A stretch of 64,000 bases of DNA from Desulfosporosinus nitroreducens (GTDB lineage Bacteria > Bacillota > Desulfitobacteriia > Desulfitobacteriales > Desulfitobacteriaceae): positions 124,001 through 188,000 of the forward strand of contig NZ_JAMHFY010000005.1 of NCBI RefSeq assembly GCF_023897015.1, read 5' to 3'. The stretch's first letter is position 1; each line of letters begins with the position of its first letter. This document shows positions 44,583 to 54,316 of the stretch, piece after piece. Both the position numbers and the translations under genes were made by a program. A model generated the notes under the pieces. The model searched no databases. It was given only the letters and a program-made list of their open reading frames with translations, and was not told the DNA's origin.

Positions 44583-44726
44583 TATTTTCATGCCTCTTCG
44601 ATTCCTTCCGCTACAAGTAGTTACAAATTTAATTATTAACTCATTAGACTTCTTTGAAATTAGATTGCCTGTCCTATTGAAATAAGCACGCTTTAAGTGT
44701 AACGATAATTCAAAACATTGTCAAAA

Positions 44727-44755
44727 AAAACCTGTCAAAGCGACAGGTTTTTAAT
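44727..44755 (-). terminator. Terminator downstream of the fapA-like gene
   Basis: AAAACCTGTC and GACAGGTTTT around AAAGC form a 10-bp stem with T-runs on both strands. On minus it is followed by TTTTGACAATG. Confidence 0.8.
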
Positions 44756-44757
44756 TC

Positions 44758-46695
44758 TTAATTGGGGATTGGATTGGCCCTTATCTTTTCAATTTGAACC
44801 TTGCCATTTTCGCGATAGATTTCTAAGTTGCGGTAGGGTTCTTCAATTTGGATAATTTCTTTACCCACCGCGATTACAACATTCGAATGGCAATACTTCA
44901 CGTAAAGACGGCTTTCGGGACTAATTTGAACAAAGGTTGAACTAACCTCTGAACCCCCAAGTTCGCGGATTTGGACCTTGCCTCCCGCAAAAATTTTGCC
45001 CCCTCGACAAACACCCTCAATCGTAACATCCCCTTCTACACGAATGTCCGAATTGTAGGTCCCTTTCTGACACTCAAACGATCCCCCGCACTCAATGGTT
45101 GCCCCTTGTACATAACTAACAACAAAACTGAGCTTATCTGAAATCTCGATGGTTAAACTTTGAGTAAATTGTTCGAAAGCCTGATTCACTCGCAGTAAAA
45201 TTGGTATAGATTGAGGTTCTAACGGCCCTAACCCAGTCAAAAAACGTTTCGCTGTTCGGATAGAAACACTAAGGCCTTCAGTGATCACTTCGTCGTCCTT
45301 ATTATCTATTATAAATTTTTCTAAGCGATTTGACAGTTTAGGAAGTTCAGGAAATTGTTTCTCCATAACTAACTTTAGACACTGCCCTTGTTTTAGATTA
45401 ACAGCCCCCGGCGACTTAATCACCTCTGCCGTACGCTGTAAGCAAGCGCTTAGACGATTCTGCAACTCAGAGGCAAGGCGAAGAAGTTCTGAACGCACCA
45501 CGAATTTTTCACCAATTACGATTTTTCCACCTAAAAGATTCTGATGAATCTTGGCCCCTTTTTCAGCTCTTATTTCAGCATGGGAAACAGATCCTCTGAT
45601 TTCTATCTTTCCCCCGGCAAAAACACGGAGCCCGTCTTGAACATTGCCATTCACGAAAACATCTCCTGGGAATTCAATGCTTCCAGTGGCCAGATCAACA
45701 TCCTTATTCATTATATAGACATGCTCAACCGAGTACGTTTTCTCATCAAGACGTACAGGTTGTCCCGCACAATTAGCCACCACTTCAAGTTCGTTGGGTG
45801 AAAGATAGACATTCTTTTTAAGCCGGAATTGAAAATCCTTGGCAGCAGCCGCAGGAAGAACCTTCCCTAAAACATCTTGGCCTGGTATCCCAGGGCTGCT
45901 AGGGATTTTACGTGCGAGAACAGCACCCTCCTCAACCAATTTTACCTTCGAAGCAAAAAAGTCAATCTTTTTTCCCTCTTGCCCTGAATTTGCTTCAGGC
46001 TCACCTACAAAGTCCTCTAATCTTGCGTGTTCGGGCGGAATCGGAAGAGTTGCTTCAGCAACAACAACCTCTTGCACGCCTTTGACCGCTAAAATCTCCT
46101 CCCAAACTCTGAGACGCCGTCCATGAACAACCTTCAATTGCTCCAAGTCTGCATTTAACCTGGCCTCATCCCAGATCTCACCCTGAGCCGGCAGGCTTTC
46201 CCAAGTAAGAAACTGAACCAAATTAATCTCCTCTGCAGGAGGGAGATTTTCAGCAAGGATATAATGTCCCGGCAATTCATGTTTAACTTTCGCAACAACA
46301 GACAATCCCTGAAAACGGACATCCATTTCCCAAGTCAACAGTCCGGGCTGAGCCAACGGATGGAATTCCACTTGATCCCCAAAGCTCACACGAAATGGAT
46401 TTTCTTGAAGAACCCCATTATACCAAACTTCTCCGGCCTCCCAATATGGGGTAAACTGTTTAACCCCTTCACCAAGAACAATAGTATACTTCGTTCCATC
46501 CCAAATTGTTTGACTCGGCCCCACTACTGGTACTTGAACTTCCTCCCAAATTAGGCGAACTTTCCACTGACGGGAAAAGAAACTGGGTTTATCTATCACT
46601 TCAAGCGTGATATCTTCCGGTAAAATATTTAGTTTAAGTGCCCATTCTTTTTTTATGTCTTCAAGGGATCGCGCCTGAACGACTTTTTCTGGCAT
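44758..46695 (-). CDS. FapA-family (DUF342) protein with Jag-N-like domain
   Basis: 645-residue soluble protein. Residues about 1-50 (EKVVQARSLEDIKKEWALKL...) resemble the Jag N-terminal domain that precedes RNA-binding modules. The centre and C-terminus are DUF342/FapA: beta-helix-like segments (SIEFPGDVFVNGNVQDGLRV, GKIEIRGSVSHAEIRAEKGA) on both sides of a coiled coil (about 425-500). FapA proteins act in flagellar and cell-surface polarity, but the role of this one is not known. GGGG nine bases upstream supports ATG 46695. Confidence 0.83.
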   Translation of the reverse strand: MPEKVVQARSLEDIKKEWALKLNILPEDITLEVIDKPSFFSRQWKVRLIWEEVQVPVVGPSQTIWDGTKYTIVLGEGVKQFTPYWEAGEVWYNGVLQENPFRVSFGDQVEFHPLAQPGLLTWEMDVRFQGLSVVAKVKHELPGHYILAENLPPAEEINLVQFLTWESLPAQGEIWDEARLNADLEQLKVVHGRRLRVWEEILAVKGVQEVVVAEATLPIPPEHARLEDFVGEPEANSGQEGKKIDFFASKVKLVEEGAVLARKIPSSPGIPGQDVLGKVLPAAAAKDFQFRLKKNVYLSPNELEVVANCAGQPVRLDEKTYSVEHVYIMNKDVDLATGSIEFPGDVFVNGNVQDGLRVFAGGKIEIRGSVSHAEIRAEKGAKIHQNLLGGKIVIGEKFVVRSELLRLASELQNRLSACLQRTAEVIKSPGAVNLKQGQCLKLVMEKQFPELPKLSNRLEKFIIDNKDDEVITEGLSVSIRTAKRFLTGLGPLEPQSIPILLRVNQAFEQFTQSLTIEISDKLSFVVSYVQGATIECGGSFECQKGTYNSDIRVEGDVTIEGVCRGGKIFAGGKVQIRELGGSEVSSTFVQISPESRLYVKYCHSNVVIAVGKEIIQIEEPYRNLEIYRENGKVQIEKIRANPIPN

Positions 46696-46887
46696 AATGC
46701 TACACCCCGCTTTTCGAAAAGTTTTCATTTTTTAAATAATATCATAATTTCGTCCTATCCCTATAGGTCTTTAGTCCTATTAATGTATAAATTGTGCAAA
46801 ATAATCAGGTGATTTTCTTTAAGCTTCTATATTTACTCTTTAAACTACACTCCATGAATTTAAATTGCCGTAATTTAGGGAATTCTA

Positions 46888-46930
46888 GAGTAAAACCGGG
46901 CTGTAATAAAAAAGATTATCTACAGCCCGG
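46888..46930 (-). terminator. Terminator downstream of the LCP gene
   Basis: CCGGGCTGTA (46921-46930 complement) and TACAGCCCGG form a 10-bp perfect stem with a 15-base loop, followed on minus by TTTTACTC. Confidence 0.8.
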
Positions 46931-46960
46931 CCTAATGAACATTATGCTGCCCTTAAGAAA

Positions 46961-48004
46961 TCAGGTGTTATTTACCATTATAGATACCTGATGCCCCGGC
47001 GATTTTAACCCATTCGGATCTTGGCTGTTCCCAGGAACTTGGGGCAGAGGCTTAGTGGGTGTGGGGATGACCGGCTTTAACAAATCCACATGCTCCTGGT
47101 CAATTACTTTATCTGTCGTCTTCCCTTGGAATAAATCTTTAACCACTTTCTTAGCCTCGACAGGATCGACTTTCCAGTAGCTTACCCCATCCAGATCAAG
47201 AAATGACCCCGGCAACGTCTGGGAAACCATATTCGAACTGTCAAATCCAACGGCAACTTTAGACAGGATAAGAATGTCTTTGGCCGACAAATTTGTGTTA
47301 ACAGCATCCATTAATTGGGGAACGAGAAAGGGGAGTTTTGGGATTGTGCTAAGCTGAAACATCTCCTTAGCTACTGCTTTTAGTACTACTTGTTGCCTGG
47401 CAGTCCGCGAAATATCGGCTAACGCGTCATGGCGAAAACGGGCATACTGCAGGGCCTTAGAGCCATTTAAACGCTGTTCGCCTTTACGCAGATTAATATA
47501 CCCATCCTCATCATCACCCGTCTCATAGTACATATCTTTCTCTACATTAACCGTAACTCCACCTAAGGTGTCAATAATTTTCTTAAACCCTTCAAAGTTA
47601 GTCTGTACATACCCCGCTATTTTTTCCCCAGTCAGCTCTTCCACGGTACTTTCCAGTGTAGATAAATCCTTCAATGAGACAATCTCATTAATTTTTTTAT
47701 AACCATGGCCTGAGAGGAGGACTCTCGTATCACGCGGAATCGAAAGTAAACTTGTCCGCTGTGTTTTTGGATCGACACTGGCTAGAATAATTGTATCCGT
47801 ACTAAACTTCTTTTGATCAGGGCGCTGATCTGCCCCTATAAGTAATACGCTGACTCGATTTTTTAATCCGTCATCGTTAAGATCTGATAAATCTCCACCC
47901 GATATCTTACCCGATTCAGAAAATACCATATACCCTACAGCCCCAGCTGCAATAACTACCGTTAAAGTAACAACCATCATGATTAACCTAAACACCCGCT
48001 GCAC
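46961..48004 (-). CDS. LytR-CpsA-Psr (LCP) family phosphotransferase
   Basis: Membrane enzyme that attaches teichoic acid or other polymers to peptidoglycan. One N-terminal membrane segment, then the LCP domain: VLLIGADQRP, TDTIILASVDPKTQRTSLLSIPRDTRV with the phosphate-binding Arg/Asp, and ARFRHDALADISRTARQQ. About 347 residues. GTG 48004 is preferred (GGAG eight bases upstream). The ATG at 48028 directly abuts its purine-rich site. Confidence 0.88.
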   Translation of the reverse strand: MQRVFRLIMMVVTLTVVIAAGAVGYMVFSESGKISGGDLSDLNDDGLKNRVSVLLIGADQRPDQKKFSTDTIILASVDPKTQRTSLLSIPRDTRVLLSGHGYKKINEIVSLKDLSTLESTVEELTGEKIAGYVQTNFEGFKKIIDTLGGVTVNVEKDMYYETGDDEDGYINLRKGEQRLNGSKALQYARFRHDALADISRTARQQVVLKAVAKEMFQLSTIPKLPFLVPQLMDAVNTNLSAKDILILSKVAVGFDSSNMVSQTLPGSFLDLDGVSYWKVDPVEAKKVVKDLFQGKTTDKVIDQEHVDLLKPVIPTPTKPLPQVPGNSQDPNGLKSPGHQVSIMVNNT

Positions 48005-48139
48005 ATCACCAACTCCATTATGTAACATCCTCTTTTATCATTATACCCAACTTTAAATATTAGAAAAGAAAAATCACAAAATCTTTAGAAATACTTAAGA
48101 AAACAACTAATCTAATTCTAAAATGTTTAAAATAACTTT

Positions 48140-49714
48140 TTAGAGAAGTATCTGATGTTCGGAAAAATCGCCAATTGGAATTTCTGCCACTCGGTCCACA
48201 AAGCTAAGCCCATAACGCATAACAAAACTAAAAGGATTTAAAACCCGTTCCTGCCTCGAATGATTAGGAACAATTCCATCCTCAAGCTGTTGTAAGCGGC
48301 TAAGTACATCACTGCATCGTTTGCGTTGTGCCTGCCAAACCTTTCTTTCTAAATAGTCTAATTGAAACTTGACTTTCGCCTCATTTCGATCCAACCAATC
48401 ACTGACATTGGCATGAACCTCTTGGAGTGGTTTCAGTTCTGCATATCCCCTTGCAATTTGTTCCCGCATACGTTGAAAGTGGTCATCAATATCCAGGGTA
48501 TCCTGTTCTCGCACGAGGCGATTTCGCTGTTCCTGTAAACCATGGTTAACATCCGCTAGCGTTAATCCTTGCTTTTTCAGATATTTCTGCCAAGAAGCTG
48601 TCAACGCTACAGCAGACAAACGCGGAAAAAGAATCGGCATTGCGAAGCCAAGCTTGGCAAATACTCCCCCGAGCTGAGCCCAGTAATTCAATTCCCCCGG
48701 CCCTGGTACATATGCCAAAGTCGGAAACAAATATTCCTGAATCACAGGGCGGGTTACTACATTAGGGGAAAATTTCTCAGGCGCTTGGGCTAGCAATTCA
48801 TTTAGACTATCCAAATCCATTGGCTCTTTTTGCCCGCGCAAATAAAACGATTCCGCACTATATAGAATCGCACGTCGTTCAGGTACAGAAAGAAACAAAT
48901 TAACCTCCCCGCCAGTTGGTTGTATTTGTGGATTAAATCCAAGCTCAACCCATCTATTTGTGCGTTCGGCCAAAGCTTCCCTTACATCTGCATGCATTTT
49001 TAAGATCTGCTCATACATTGGCGCTGCTAAGCGCTTAAATTCCGGTATCATAGGATCAAAGAAAATCAGACCCCATTTATGGACCAGCCACTGTAAGGTC
49101 AGGGCAAACCAGTGTGTTAAATTCTCTGCTTGTTCAGTTAACTGACGACATTCCTTCAAGACGGAGGATCGAAATTCACTATCTGGCATCTCTACAAGTT
49201 GGGCTTCGATTGTTTCCCAGTCAGGAACCTTTTGATGCCCTACAGATTCCCCACCCCCATCGCCCGGCAGCAAGCAAGGAATCGGTTTTCCCTCAGAATT
49301 TAAGATATAGGTCTCGCGAATTTCTTGCCAGTCATGATCTTCACCCGCAATCCAAAAAACTGGGACAACCGGACGACCCAGTTTTTCACGTTGCTCTTTA
49401 GCTAATTGGATAGTGGTCATGGCTTTATACAAAGTATACAATGGCCCGGTCAGGATTCCCGCTTGCTGTCCGGTGATCACTGTAAGAGTCTCTTTCTGTC
49501 TCAGTTCTTCAATCATCTGCAGGGTTTCGGAATTCGCCCCTAAATTCCTATGATACTCCTTCAGAGTATCTGCTAAAATCTCTCTGGAATAATCTCTCGA
49601 GTCTAAATATACTGCCCTTTGTTCAAAACTCTTCTGAATTTTAGGATCACCGCTCGGAAAAAATAAAGCTACTTGTTCAAAACAAGTAGCTATGGTTTGC
49701 ATTAGATCTCTCAT
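48140..49714 (-). CDS. bshC: Putative bacillithiol cysteine ligase BshC
   Basis: Adds cysteine to GlcN-malate in the last bacillithiol step. 524 residues. TVITGQQAGILTGPLYTLYKA, VPVFWIAGEDHDWQEI and the C-terminal coiled coil are as in Bacillus BshC. GGGGGG precedes ATG 49714. Same strand as selA-selD but separated by 39 bases from selD, so possibly in one transcript with lcp downstream. Confidence 0.92.
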   Translation of the reverse strand: MRDLMQTIATCFEQVALFFPSGDPKIQKSFEQRAVYLDSRDYSREILADTLKEYHRNLGANSETLQMIEELRQKETLTVITGQQAGILTGPLYTLYKAMTTIQLAKEQREKLGRPVVPVFWIAGEDHDWQEIRETYILNSEGKPIPCLLPGDGGGESVGHQKVPDWETIEAQLVEMPDSEFRSSVLKECRQLTEQAENLTHWFALTLQWLVHKWGLIFFDPMIPEFKRLAAPMYEQILKMHADVREALAERTNRWVELGFNPQIQPTGGEVNLFLSVPERRAILYSAESFYLRGQKEPMDLDSLNELLAQAPEKFSPNVVTRPVIQEYLFPTLAYVPGPGELNYWAQLGGVFAKLGFAMPILFPRLSAVALTASWQKYLKKQGLTLADVNHGLQEQRNRLVREQDTLDIDDHFQRMREQIARGYAELKPLQEVHANVSDWLDRNEAKVKFQLDYLERKVWQAQRKRCSDVLSRLQQLEDGIVPNHSRQERVLNPFSFVMRYGLSFVDRVAEIPIGDFSEHQILL

Positions 49715-49753
49715 CTTTATCCCCCCGCTACCTTACCAGTACACGGTATTTTA

Positions 49754-50836
49754 TCATGCACGACTTGAAACCGCAATTCTTCCCGGCTCGCCTTTATTAA
49801 CTCGGCCGATAACAGCTGCAGCAAGGGTCTTATGTTCCTTTAATTGTTGAAGCAATGAATTAACACGTTCTTCAGGAACAGATATTAGCAACCCTCCCGA
49901 CGTAATTGCATCAAAGAGGACAATTCGCAACTCATCCGTAACTTCCGATTCGAAATCCACTTTATTCTCCAGATGACGGCGGTTGGCCTGAGTTCCTCCC
50001 GGAATCGCTTTTTGGGCGATACACTGCCAGACACTGTCCAAGACTGGTACAGCACCAGCATAGACCTCTGCACTGCAACCGCTGGCCTCAAGCATTTCAT
50101 GCAAATGACCTAACAGCCCAAAGCCTGTCACATCTGTAACGGCATGAACTCCAACAGATATTGCTGCTTCAGCAGCCCCCTTATTCAACGCAGCCATAAC
50201 TCTAATGACTTCCGCTTCGGCCTCCGGTGAAACAATTCCGCGTTTGATCCCAGTTGTGATAATTCCAACTCCCAGCGGTTTTGTAAAAACTAGGATATCC
50301 CCTGGCTCAGCCATGGCGTTAGAAAGGACATGGTCTGGGTGCACAATTCCAGTGACCGATAATCCGTATTTTGGCTCAGGATCATCAATAGAGTGCCCGC
50401 CTACAAGAACCGCACCCGCCTCTCGAATCTTATCGCTTCCACCTTGCAAAATCTTAGCCAAAACTTCCATGCTCAATTTTTTAACAGGGAAAGAAACTAA
50501 GTTCATCGCAGTCAACGGTTTAGCTCCCATTGCGTAAATATCACTTAAAGCATTCGCAGCAGCAATCTGCCCGAAAGCATAGGGATCATCTACCACCGGA
50601 GTAAAAAAATCAACGCTTTGAACAATAGCCTGTTCATCATTTAAACGGTAAACCCCGGCATCGTCTGAAGTCTCCATGCCTACTATAAGGTTAGCATCCT
50701 CTAGATTCGGCGGTAAGTAGCGCAAAACTTGCGCCAGGTCCGAAGGACCTATCTTGCATCCTCAGCCAGCCTTCGTAGACAACTGAGTCAGCCTGACCTT
50801 CTCCGTCACCTTATCTTGCGTCATATTAAGATCCAT
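49754..50836 (-). CDS. selD: Selenide, water dikinase SelD (selenoprotein, UGA-coded Sec)
   Basis: Makes selenophosphate from selenide and ATP, the selenium donor for Sec-tRNA. The usual ORF begins within RYLPPNLEDANLIVGMETSDDAG and lacks the N-terminal active-site loop. Reading upstream on minus restores it: ATG 50836 (AGGTGG seven bases before) encodes MDLNMTQDKVTEKVRLTQ, then LSTKAG-UGA-GCK-IGPSDLAQVL. UGA at 50762-50764 thus sits at Sec25, where homologues have Cys or Sec followed by Gly-Cys-Lys. An RNA hairpin begins 11 bases after it. 360 residues including Sec. Downstream of selA. Confidence 0.93.
50736..50750 (-). promoter_or_regulatory. Candidate bacterial SECIS hairpin in selD
   Basis: AGGTCC and GGACCT form a 6-bp perfect stem around a UUC loop, beginning 11 bases after the in-frame UGA. 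That spacing matches the E. coli fdhF SECIS upper stem-loop. SelB binding is inferred. Confidence 0.7.
50762..50764 (-). other. In-frame UGA recoded as selenocysteine
   Basis: TGA on the minus strand within AAG-GCT-GGC-TGA-GGA-TGC. It is followed by GCK and then by family-like sequence in the same frame, and preceded by RLTQLSTKAG, so termination here would remove a conserved catalytic loop. SelA in the same operon provides part of the Sec machinery. Confidence 0.92.
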
Positions 50837-51063
50837 CTTTGCACCACCTATCGCTTCATTAACTAAATCATCTTTAGATATATCACTCTTTAATTATAAC
50901 CATATATAACACCACGTCAACTATCGACTCCACCTTGACCCAACTTAAAAGACACTTTTTACAATCGTAACTCAGCCAATAAGTGTAATGATATTGCAAA
51001 GTGAACCATCCAGCCAACCATAAAGTAAGACTCCCTGAAGCTGTGGTGATCGTGCAATCCGTT

Positions 51064-52479
51064 TCACTTATCCCATTGCCCTAACCGCAGAACAATCTCC
51101 TCACTGTCACCACTCAACAATGTTCGTACATCAATCAGTACCCGATCCTTGTGAATCCTAGACAGTATTGCTACCGGACCCAGTCTCAAAAACTCCTCTA
51201 ATTCAATAACGTTCCCTTCTACCGGCCGAATGGCACACACCCAAGTCGGAAGCCCTACCGTAGGCCAAGCTCCGCCACCCACCTGAGAAACATCCTCTTT
51301 TAACTCGACAGCGATCTTCTGATTCGGCTGAAGTGCCATAACCAGCTCAGACGCTGCTTTATGTAGTGTATCCAAAGGGGCAGAGAGCATTCTCCAGACA
51401 GGAATATCCTCTATTTCCCCATTCTCATATATGCGAAGAGTCCCTTCGAGCGCTGCCAAAGTTAATTTATCAACTCTCAAAGCTCGAGTTAATTGATTTG
51501 CTCTTAATCGTTCAACAAAAAATCTCTTTCCCACTATGATTCCAGCCTGCGGTCCGCCAAGCAATTTGTCTCCACTGAAAGTTACGAGTGACAGACCTGA
51601 TTTAACGGCTTGTTTAATAGTTGGCTCCGTCGGAAAGCCCAGACTTGCCCCGTCAAAGAAACTGCCGCTTCCTAAATCCTCCATTACGGGCAAACCCCGC
51701 TCTTCACCAAGTTCCACTAACTCTGCTCCTGTAACAGCATGAGTAAACCCTTCGACCCGATAATTACTCGTATGTACTTTCAAGAGCAGAGCAGTATCCG
51801 GCCCGATGGCTGCTTCATAGTCCTTTCGCCAAGTCTTATTGGTAGCTCCCACTTCCACCAACCTTGCTCCCCCTGCTTTTAGCACCTCAGGTATGCGAAA
51901 GGATCCGCCAACCTCCACCAATTCCCCTCGTGATACAATAACTTCTTTCCCCTGGGCAAAAGTATTCATCATCAATAAAACTGCGGCCGCATTATTATTA
52001 ACAACCATGGCTGCTTCTGCACCCGTGAGACGGCAAAGAAGCTCTTCAACATGGACATAGCGTGAGCCCCGCTCACCAGTCCGAATATTCAGCTCAAGGT
52101 TGCTGTACCTTTCTGCTTGTTCCGAAACAAAACGTGCGACTTCTGGTGCAAGCAGTGCTCTTCCGCAATTGGTATGCAAAACAACCCCAGTCGCATTGAT
52201 AACCCGCTGTAAATTATATTCAATACTTGTCAGTTTCTTCAGAAGCTTGTCTCTCAAAGATGTCCAAAGGGAAGCTTCAAACTCCTCATACGAATCTGCT
52301 AAACTTCGGTTAATATTTTCCCGTGCGCTTTGTAAAACCTGTCGAACGCACTGAGTCATACGAGGCAACCACCTCTCATTCGTCATAAACGGACTGAATT
52401 CTATGTCGTCTTCAAGCCGAGAAAGCACTTCATGAACAGCCGGTAGGGCCCTTAATCGCCTATGTATCTCTTGTCGCAC
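51064..52479 (-). CDS. selA: L-seryl-tRNA(Sec) selenium transferase SelA
   Basis: PLP enzyme converting Ser-tRNA(Sec) to Sec-tRNA(Sec) using selenophosphate from SelD. The PLP lysine is in VTFSGDKLLGGPQAG (about residue 303). INATGVVLHTNCGRALL and MVVNNNAAAVLLM are family signatures. 471 residues. GTG 52479 follows AAGGAG by ten bases. The gene for the Sec-specific elongation factor SelB and tRNA(Sec) are not in the window. The 50837-51063 spacer contains neither tRNA nor other gene. Confidence 0.95.
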   Translation of the reverse strand: MRQEIHRRLRALPAVHEVLSRLEDDIEFSPFMTNERWLPRMTQCVRQVLQSARENINRSLADSYEEFEASLWTSLRDKLLKKLTSIEYNLQRVINATGVVLHTNCGRALLAPEVARFVSEQAERYSNLELNIRTGERGSRYVHVEELLCRLTGAEAAMVVNNNAAAVLLMMNTFAQGKEVIVSRGELVEVGGSFRIPEVLKAGGARLVEVGATNKTWRKDYEAAIGPDTALLLKVHTSNYRVEGFTHAVTGAELVELGEERGLPVMEDLGSGSFFDGASLGFPTEPTIKQAVKSGLSLVTFSGDKLLGGPQAGIIVGKRFFVERLRANQLTRALRVDKLTLAALEGTLRIYENGEIEDIPVWRMLSAPLDTLHKAASELVMALQPNQKIAVELKEDVSQVGGGAWPTVGLPTWVCAIRPVEGNVIELEEFLRLGPVAILSRIHKDRVLIDVRTLLSGDSEEIVLRLGQWDK

Positions 52480-52701
52480 TAATTGCCAACTCCTTATGGA
52501 CCTCCATTATTATCGACCAATTTCCCGTAATCTGGCCCGCACACTTTTTAGGATTTCGACAGTAGGATTAGCATATGATAAAGGAAACCTAAGCACTGAG
52601 TTTTACCTAACCATCAGAAACAATCTTACTTATTTGCTGAAGTCCTCGTCTGCTGGCCTCCGGCCTCTGACCTCAGACTTCTTATTTCAAGGAGGTATTC
52701 C

Positions 52702-52905
52702 ATGTCTAATATCAACTCAGCTCGAACACTCATGCAGCCAGCGCGTCAAGCCATTATTCTTCCCTTTAAGACGCGCTCCCAAACAAACGAGCAATTCTCT
52801 CCCTGTATCTTTTGCGGTAAAACTATGAGAGTACATAAATTTAAAGGCAAAACAGTTTGCATAAACTGTCTGCGCCTAATACCTGCTATCTTCTCCTATG
52901 GATAA
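52702..52905 (+). CDS. Small zinc-ribbon protein
   Basis: 67-residue protein ending in a treble-clef-like module, CIFCGKTMRVHKFKGKTVCINC (CxxC, then 15-16 residues, then CxxC), with a basic N-terminal half. AAGGAGG lies seven bases before ATG 52702. The function is not known. It is the only plus-strand gene between the nptA-like gene and the window end, divergent from selA. 52480-52701 holds nothing else recognisable. Confidence 0.7.
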   Translation: MSNINSARTLMQPARQAIILPFKTRSQTNEQFSPCIFCGKTMRVHKFKGKTVCINCLRLIPAIFSYG

Positions 52906-53004
52906 ACATTATTCTTGATTGCCACTTATCCGACAGTGGTTATGACCTGATCGATCACAGCCAAGGCTCGAAGCGGCAACCAGCTATCCATAAAATAAAC
53001 AATA

Positions 53005-53034
53005 TTGTAAAAGGGAAGCAACTTGCTTCCCTTT
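53005..53034 (-). terminator. Terminator downstream of mecA
   Basis: AAAGGGAAGCAA and TTGCTTCCCTTT form a 12-bp near-continuous palindrome, followed on minus by TTACAATATT. It may also stop the plus-strand zinc-ribbon transcript. Confidence 0.7.
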
Positions 53035-53041
53035 AGAGTGT

Positions 53042-53635
53042 CTAGCTTTGTGTCGACTTATTGAAAGCAGCGTTAAGCGTTTGAACGGCCTTTTCAAGGA
53101 TTATCCCTTTACCGTGTTCAGACAGGAAAACTCCGGTTGTGCCGACGATTTCACCGTATTCATCAAGGATTGCTTCTGCCAAAAACCTTTTCTTACCCGT
53201 TCCCATTCGGTTGAGTACAAGATAGTATTCTTTTTCGAACTCATAAAGTCCCGAACGAAGTTGGGCAAATTCCGGTAAACGTGCAACAGCCGAAATCACA
53301 TCTTCTAAATCTGCAAATACATAGACCAATTCTGTAACCCGACCTTTAGGGGTTTTTCGACCCGCCTTCTCTTTAACAGAACCCTCAACCTGATCTTCTT
53401 GCTTCATGATCGTAATTACAAACTCATCATTCGTTGCCACAGTTGCTTGAATCCAAAAAGGTTGATCTAAATTAAATTCAACTTCTTCTCTGGCTTGCGC
53501 GATGAGTTCCCAAAACAATTGCTCCGTCTTAGCTGACCGTTGAAAAAGATCAGTCATCGTGATATCCCTGTCACTTAATTCTGTCAAAGAGATAAAGATG
53601 CGGATGGTATGCTCATTAACTTTTTGGACACGCAC
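53042..53635 (-). CDS. mecA: Adaptor protein MecA
   Basis: ClpC adaptor that recruits proteins such as ComK for degradation. The N-terminal domain VQKVNEHTIRIFISLTEL resembles the Bacillus MecA start, followed by AKTEQLFWELIAQAREEVEF, PFWIQA and a C-terminal ClpC-binding domain (YYLVLNRM, AILDEYGEIV). 197 residues. GTG 53635 gives MRVQKVNEHT and lies ten bases after GGAG. No comK is nearby. Confidence 0.87.
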   Translation of the reverse strand: MRVQKVNEHTIRIFISLTELSDRDITMTDLFQRSAKTEQLFWELIAQAREEVEFNLDQPFWIQATVATNDEFVITIMKQEDQVEGSVKEKAGRKTPKGRVTELVYVFADLEDVISAVARLPEFAQLRSGLYEFEKEYYLVLNRMGTGKKRFLAEAILDEYGEIVGTTGVFLSEHGKGIILEKAVQTLNAAFNKSTQS

Positions 53636-53842
53636 ATCCCCCACTCTCCTTTCCGCATCGTTTCTTACTTTAGATTATACATACTCTATCTTATTCTCAT
53701 TATAACATATTACGCCAATACTTTTCCTGTGAAATCTATGAGAATGAAGATTATCTCTTCCCCAATAGTTTAGTACCCCTTGCACTCACAATCACAATAA
53801 GCAGTTCCCGACTTATACCTCTATCTTATTAGCAAATTCATT

Positions 53843-54289
53843 CTATAGCAAGCTGCCTAAAAGCTCACAACGAATGACTTCTCGACGCGTCGGTAAATAC
53901 ATAAGCTCAACTTGATCGTCTACTTTCACTTTCTCATAGACAAAAAAATCAACATAGAATTGCATTTGTTGCGCTCCGCTGCGGATATCTACACTGTAGG
54001 AGCTTGAACCAGAGTCAAAAGCCTTTCCCTGAACCGACCCTTGGATAATACCAGGTTTATCAAACCAATCTGGTTGAGAAAACAGAAATAGTTCTGTATA
54101 TACACCTAACACTCCAATCCAGATTGAGACTTTCATCGTCAAGAGCAAGAATCCCCAGACATCACGGGCATTTCGCCACGTATTAACTAACTTCCAAACC
54201 AATCTGGAGAGTACCATTGCAAATATCAAAAAGAGTACGATCAAACTAGGCCAAGTCGTACTCCATAGATAACTATAATAGTCTGCCAT
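53843..54289 (-). CDS. Small membrane protein, unknown
   Basis: 148 residues: two membrane segments (about 14-32 and 48-68), then a soluble beta-rich domain (GSVQGKAFDSGSSSYSVDIR...VDDQVELMYLP) likely outside or at the membrane. I do not recognise a family. AAAGGGG precedes ATG 54289. It is 27 bases upstream of the diguanylate cyclase stop, so co-transcription is probable. 53636-53842 holds nothing identifiable. Confidence 0.65.
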   Translation of the reverse strand: MADYYSYLWSTTWPSLIVLFLIFAMVLSRLVWKLVNTWRNARDVWGFLLLTMKVSIWIGVLGVYTELFLFSQPDWFDKPGIIQGSVQGKAFDSGSSSYSVDIRSGAQQMQFYVDFFVYEKVKVDDQVELMYLPTRREVIRCELLGSLL

Positions 54290-54316
54290 TTCTTACCCCT
54301 TTACAAACCCAGTTAT

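Noticed and set aside
50837-51063. Possible selC (tRNA-Sec) between selA and selD
   Set aside because: Inspected for a long-variable-arm tRNA fold with CCA end; none can be drawn.
52496-52828. 110-residue plus-strand ORF
   Set aside because: Overlaps the zinc-ribbon gene in a different frame; the latter has the ribosome site and Cys motifs.
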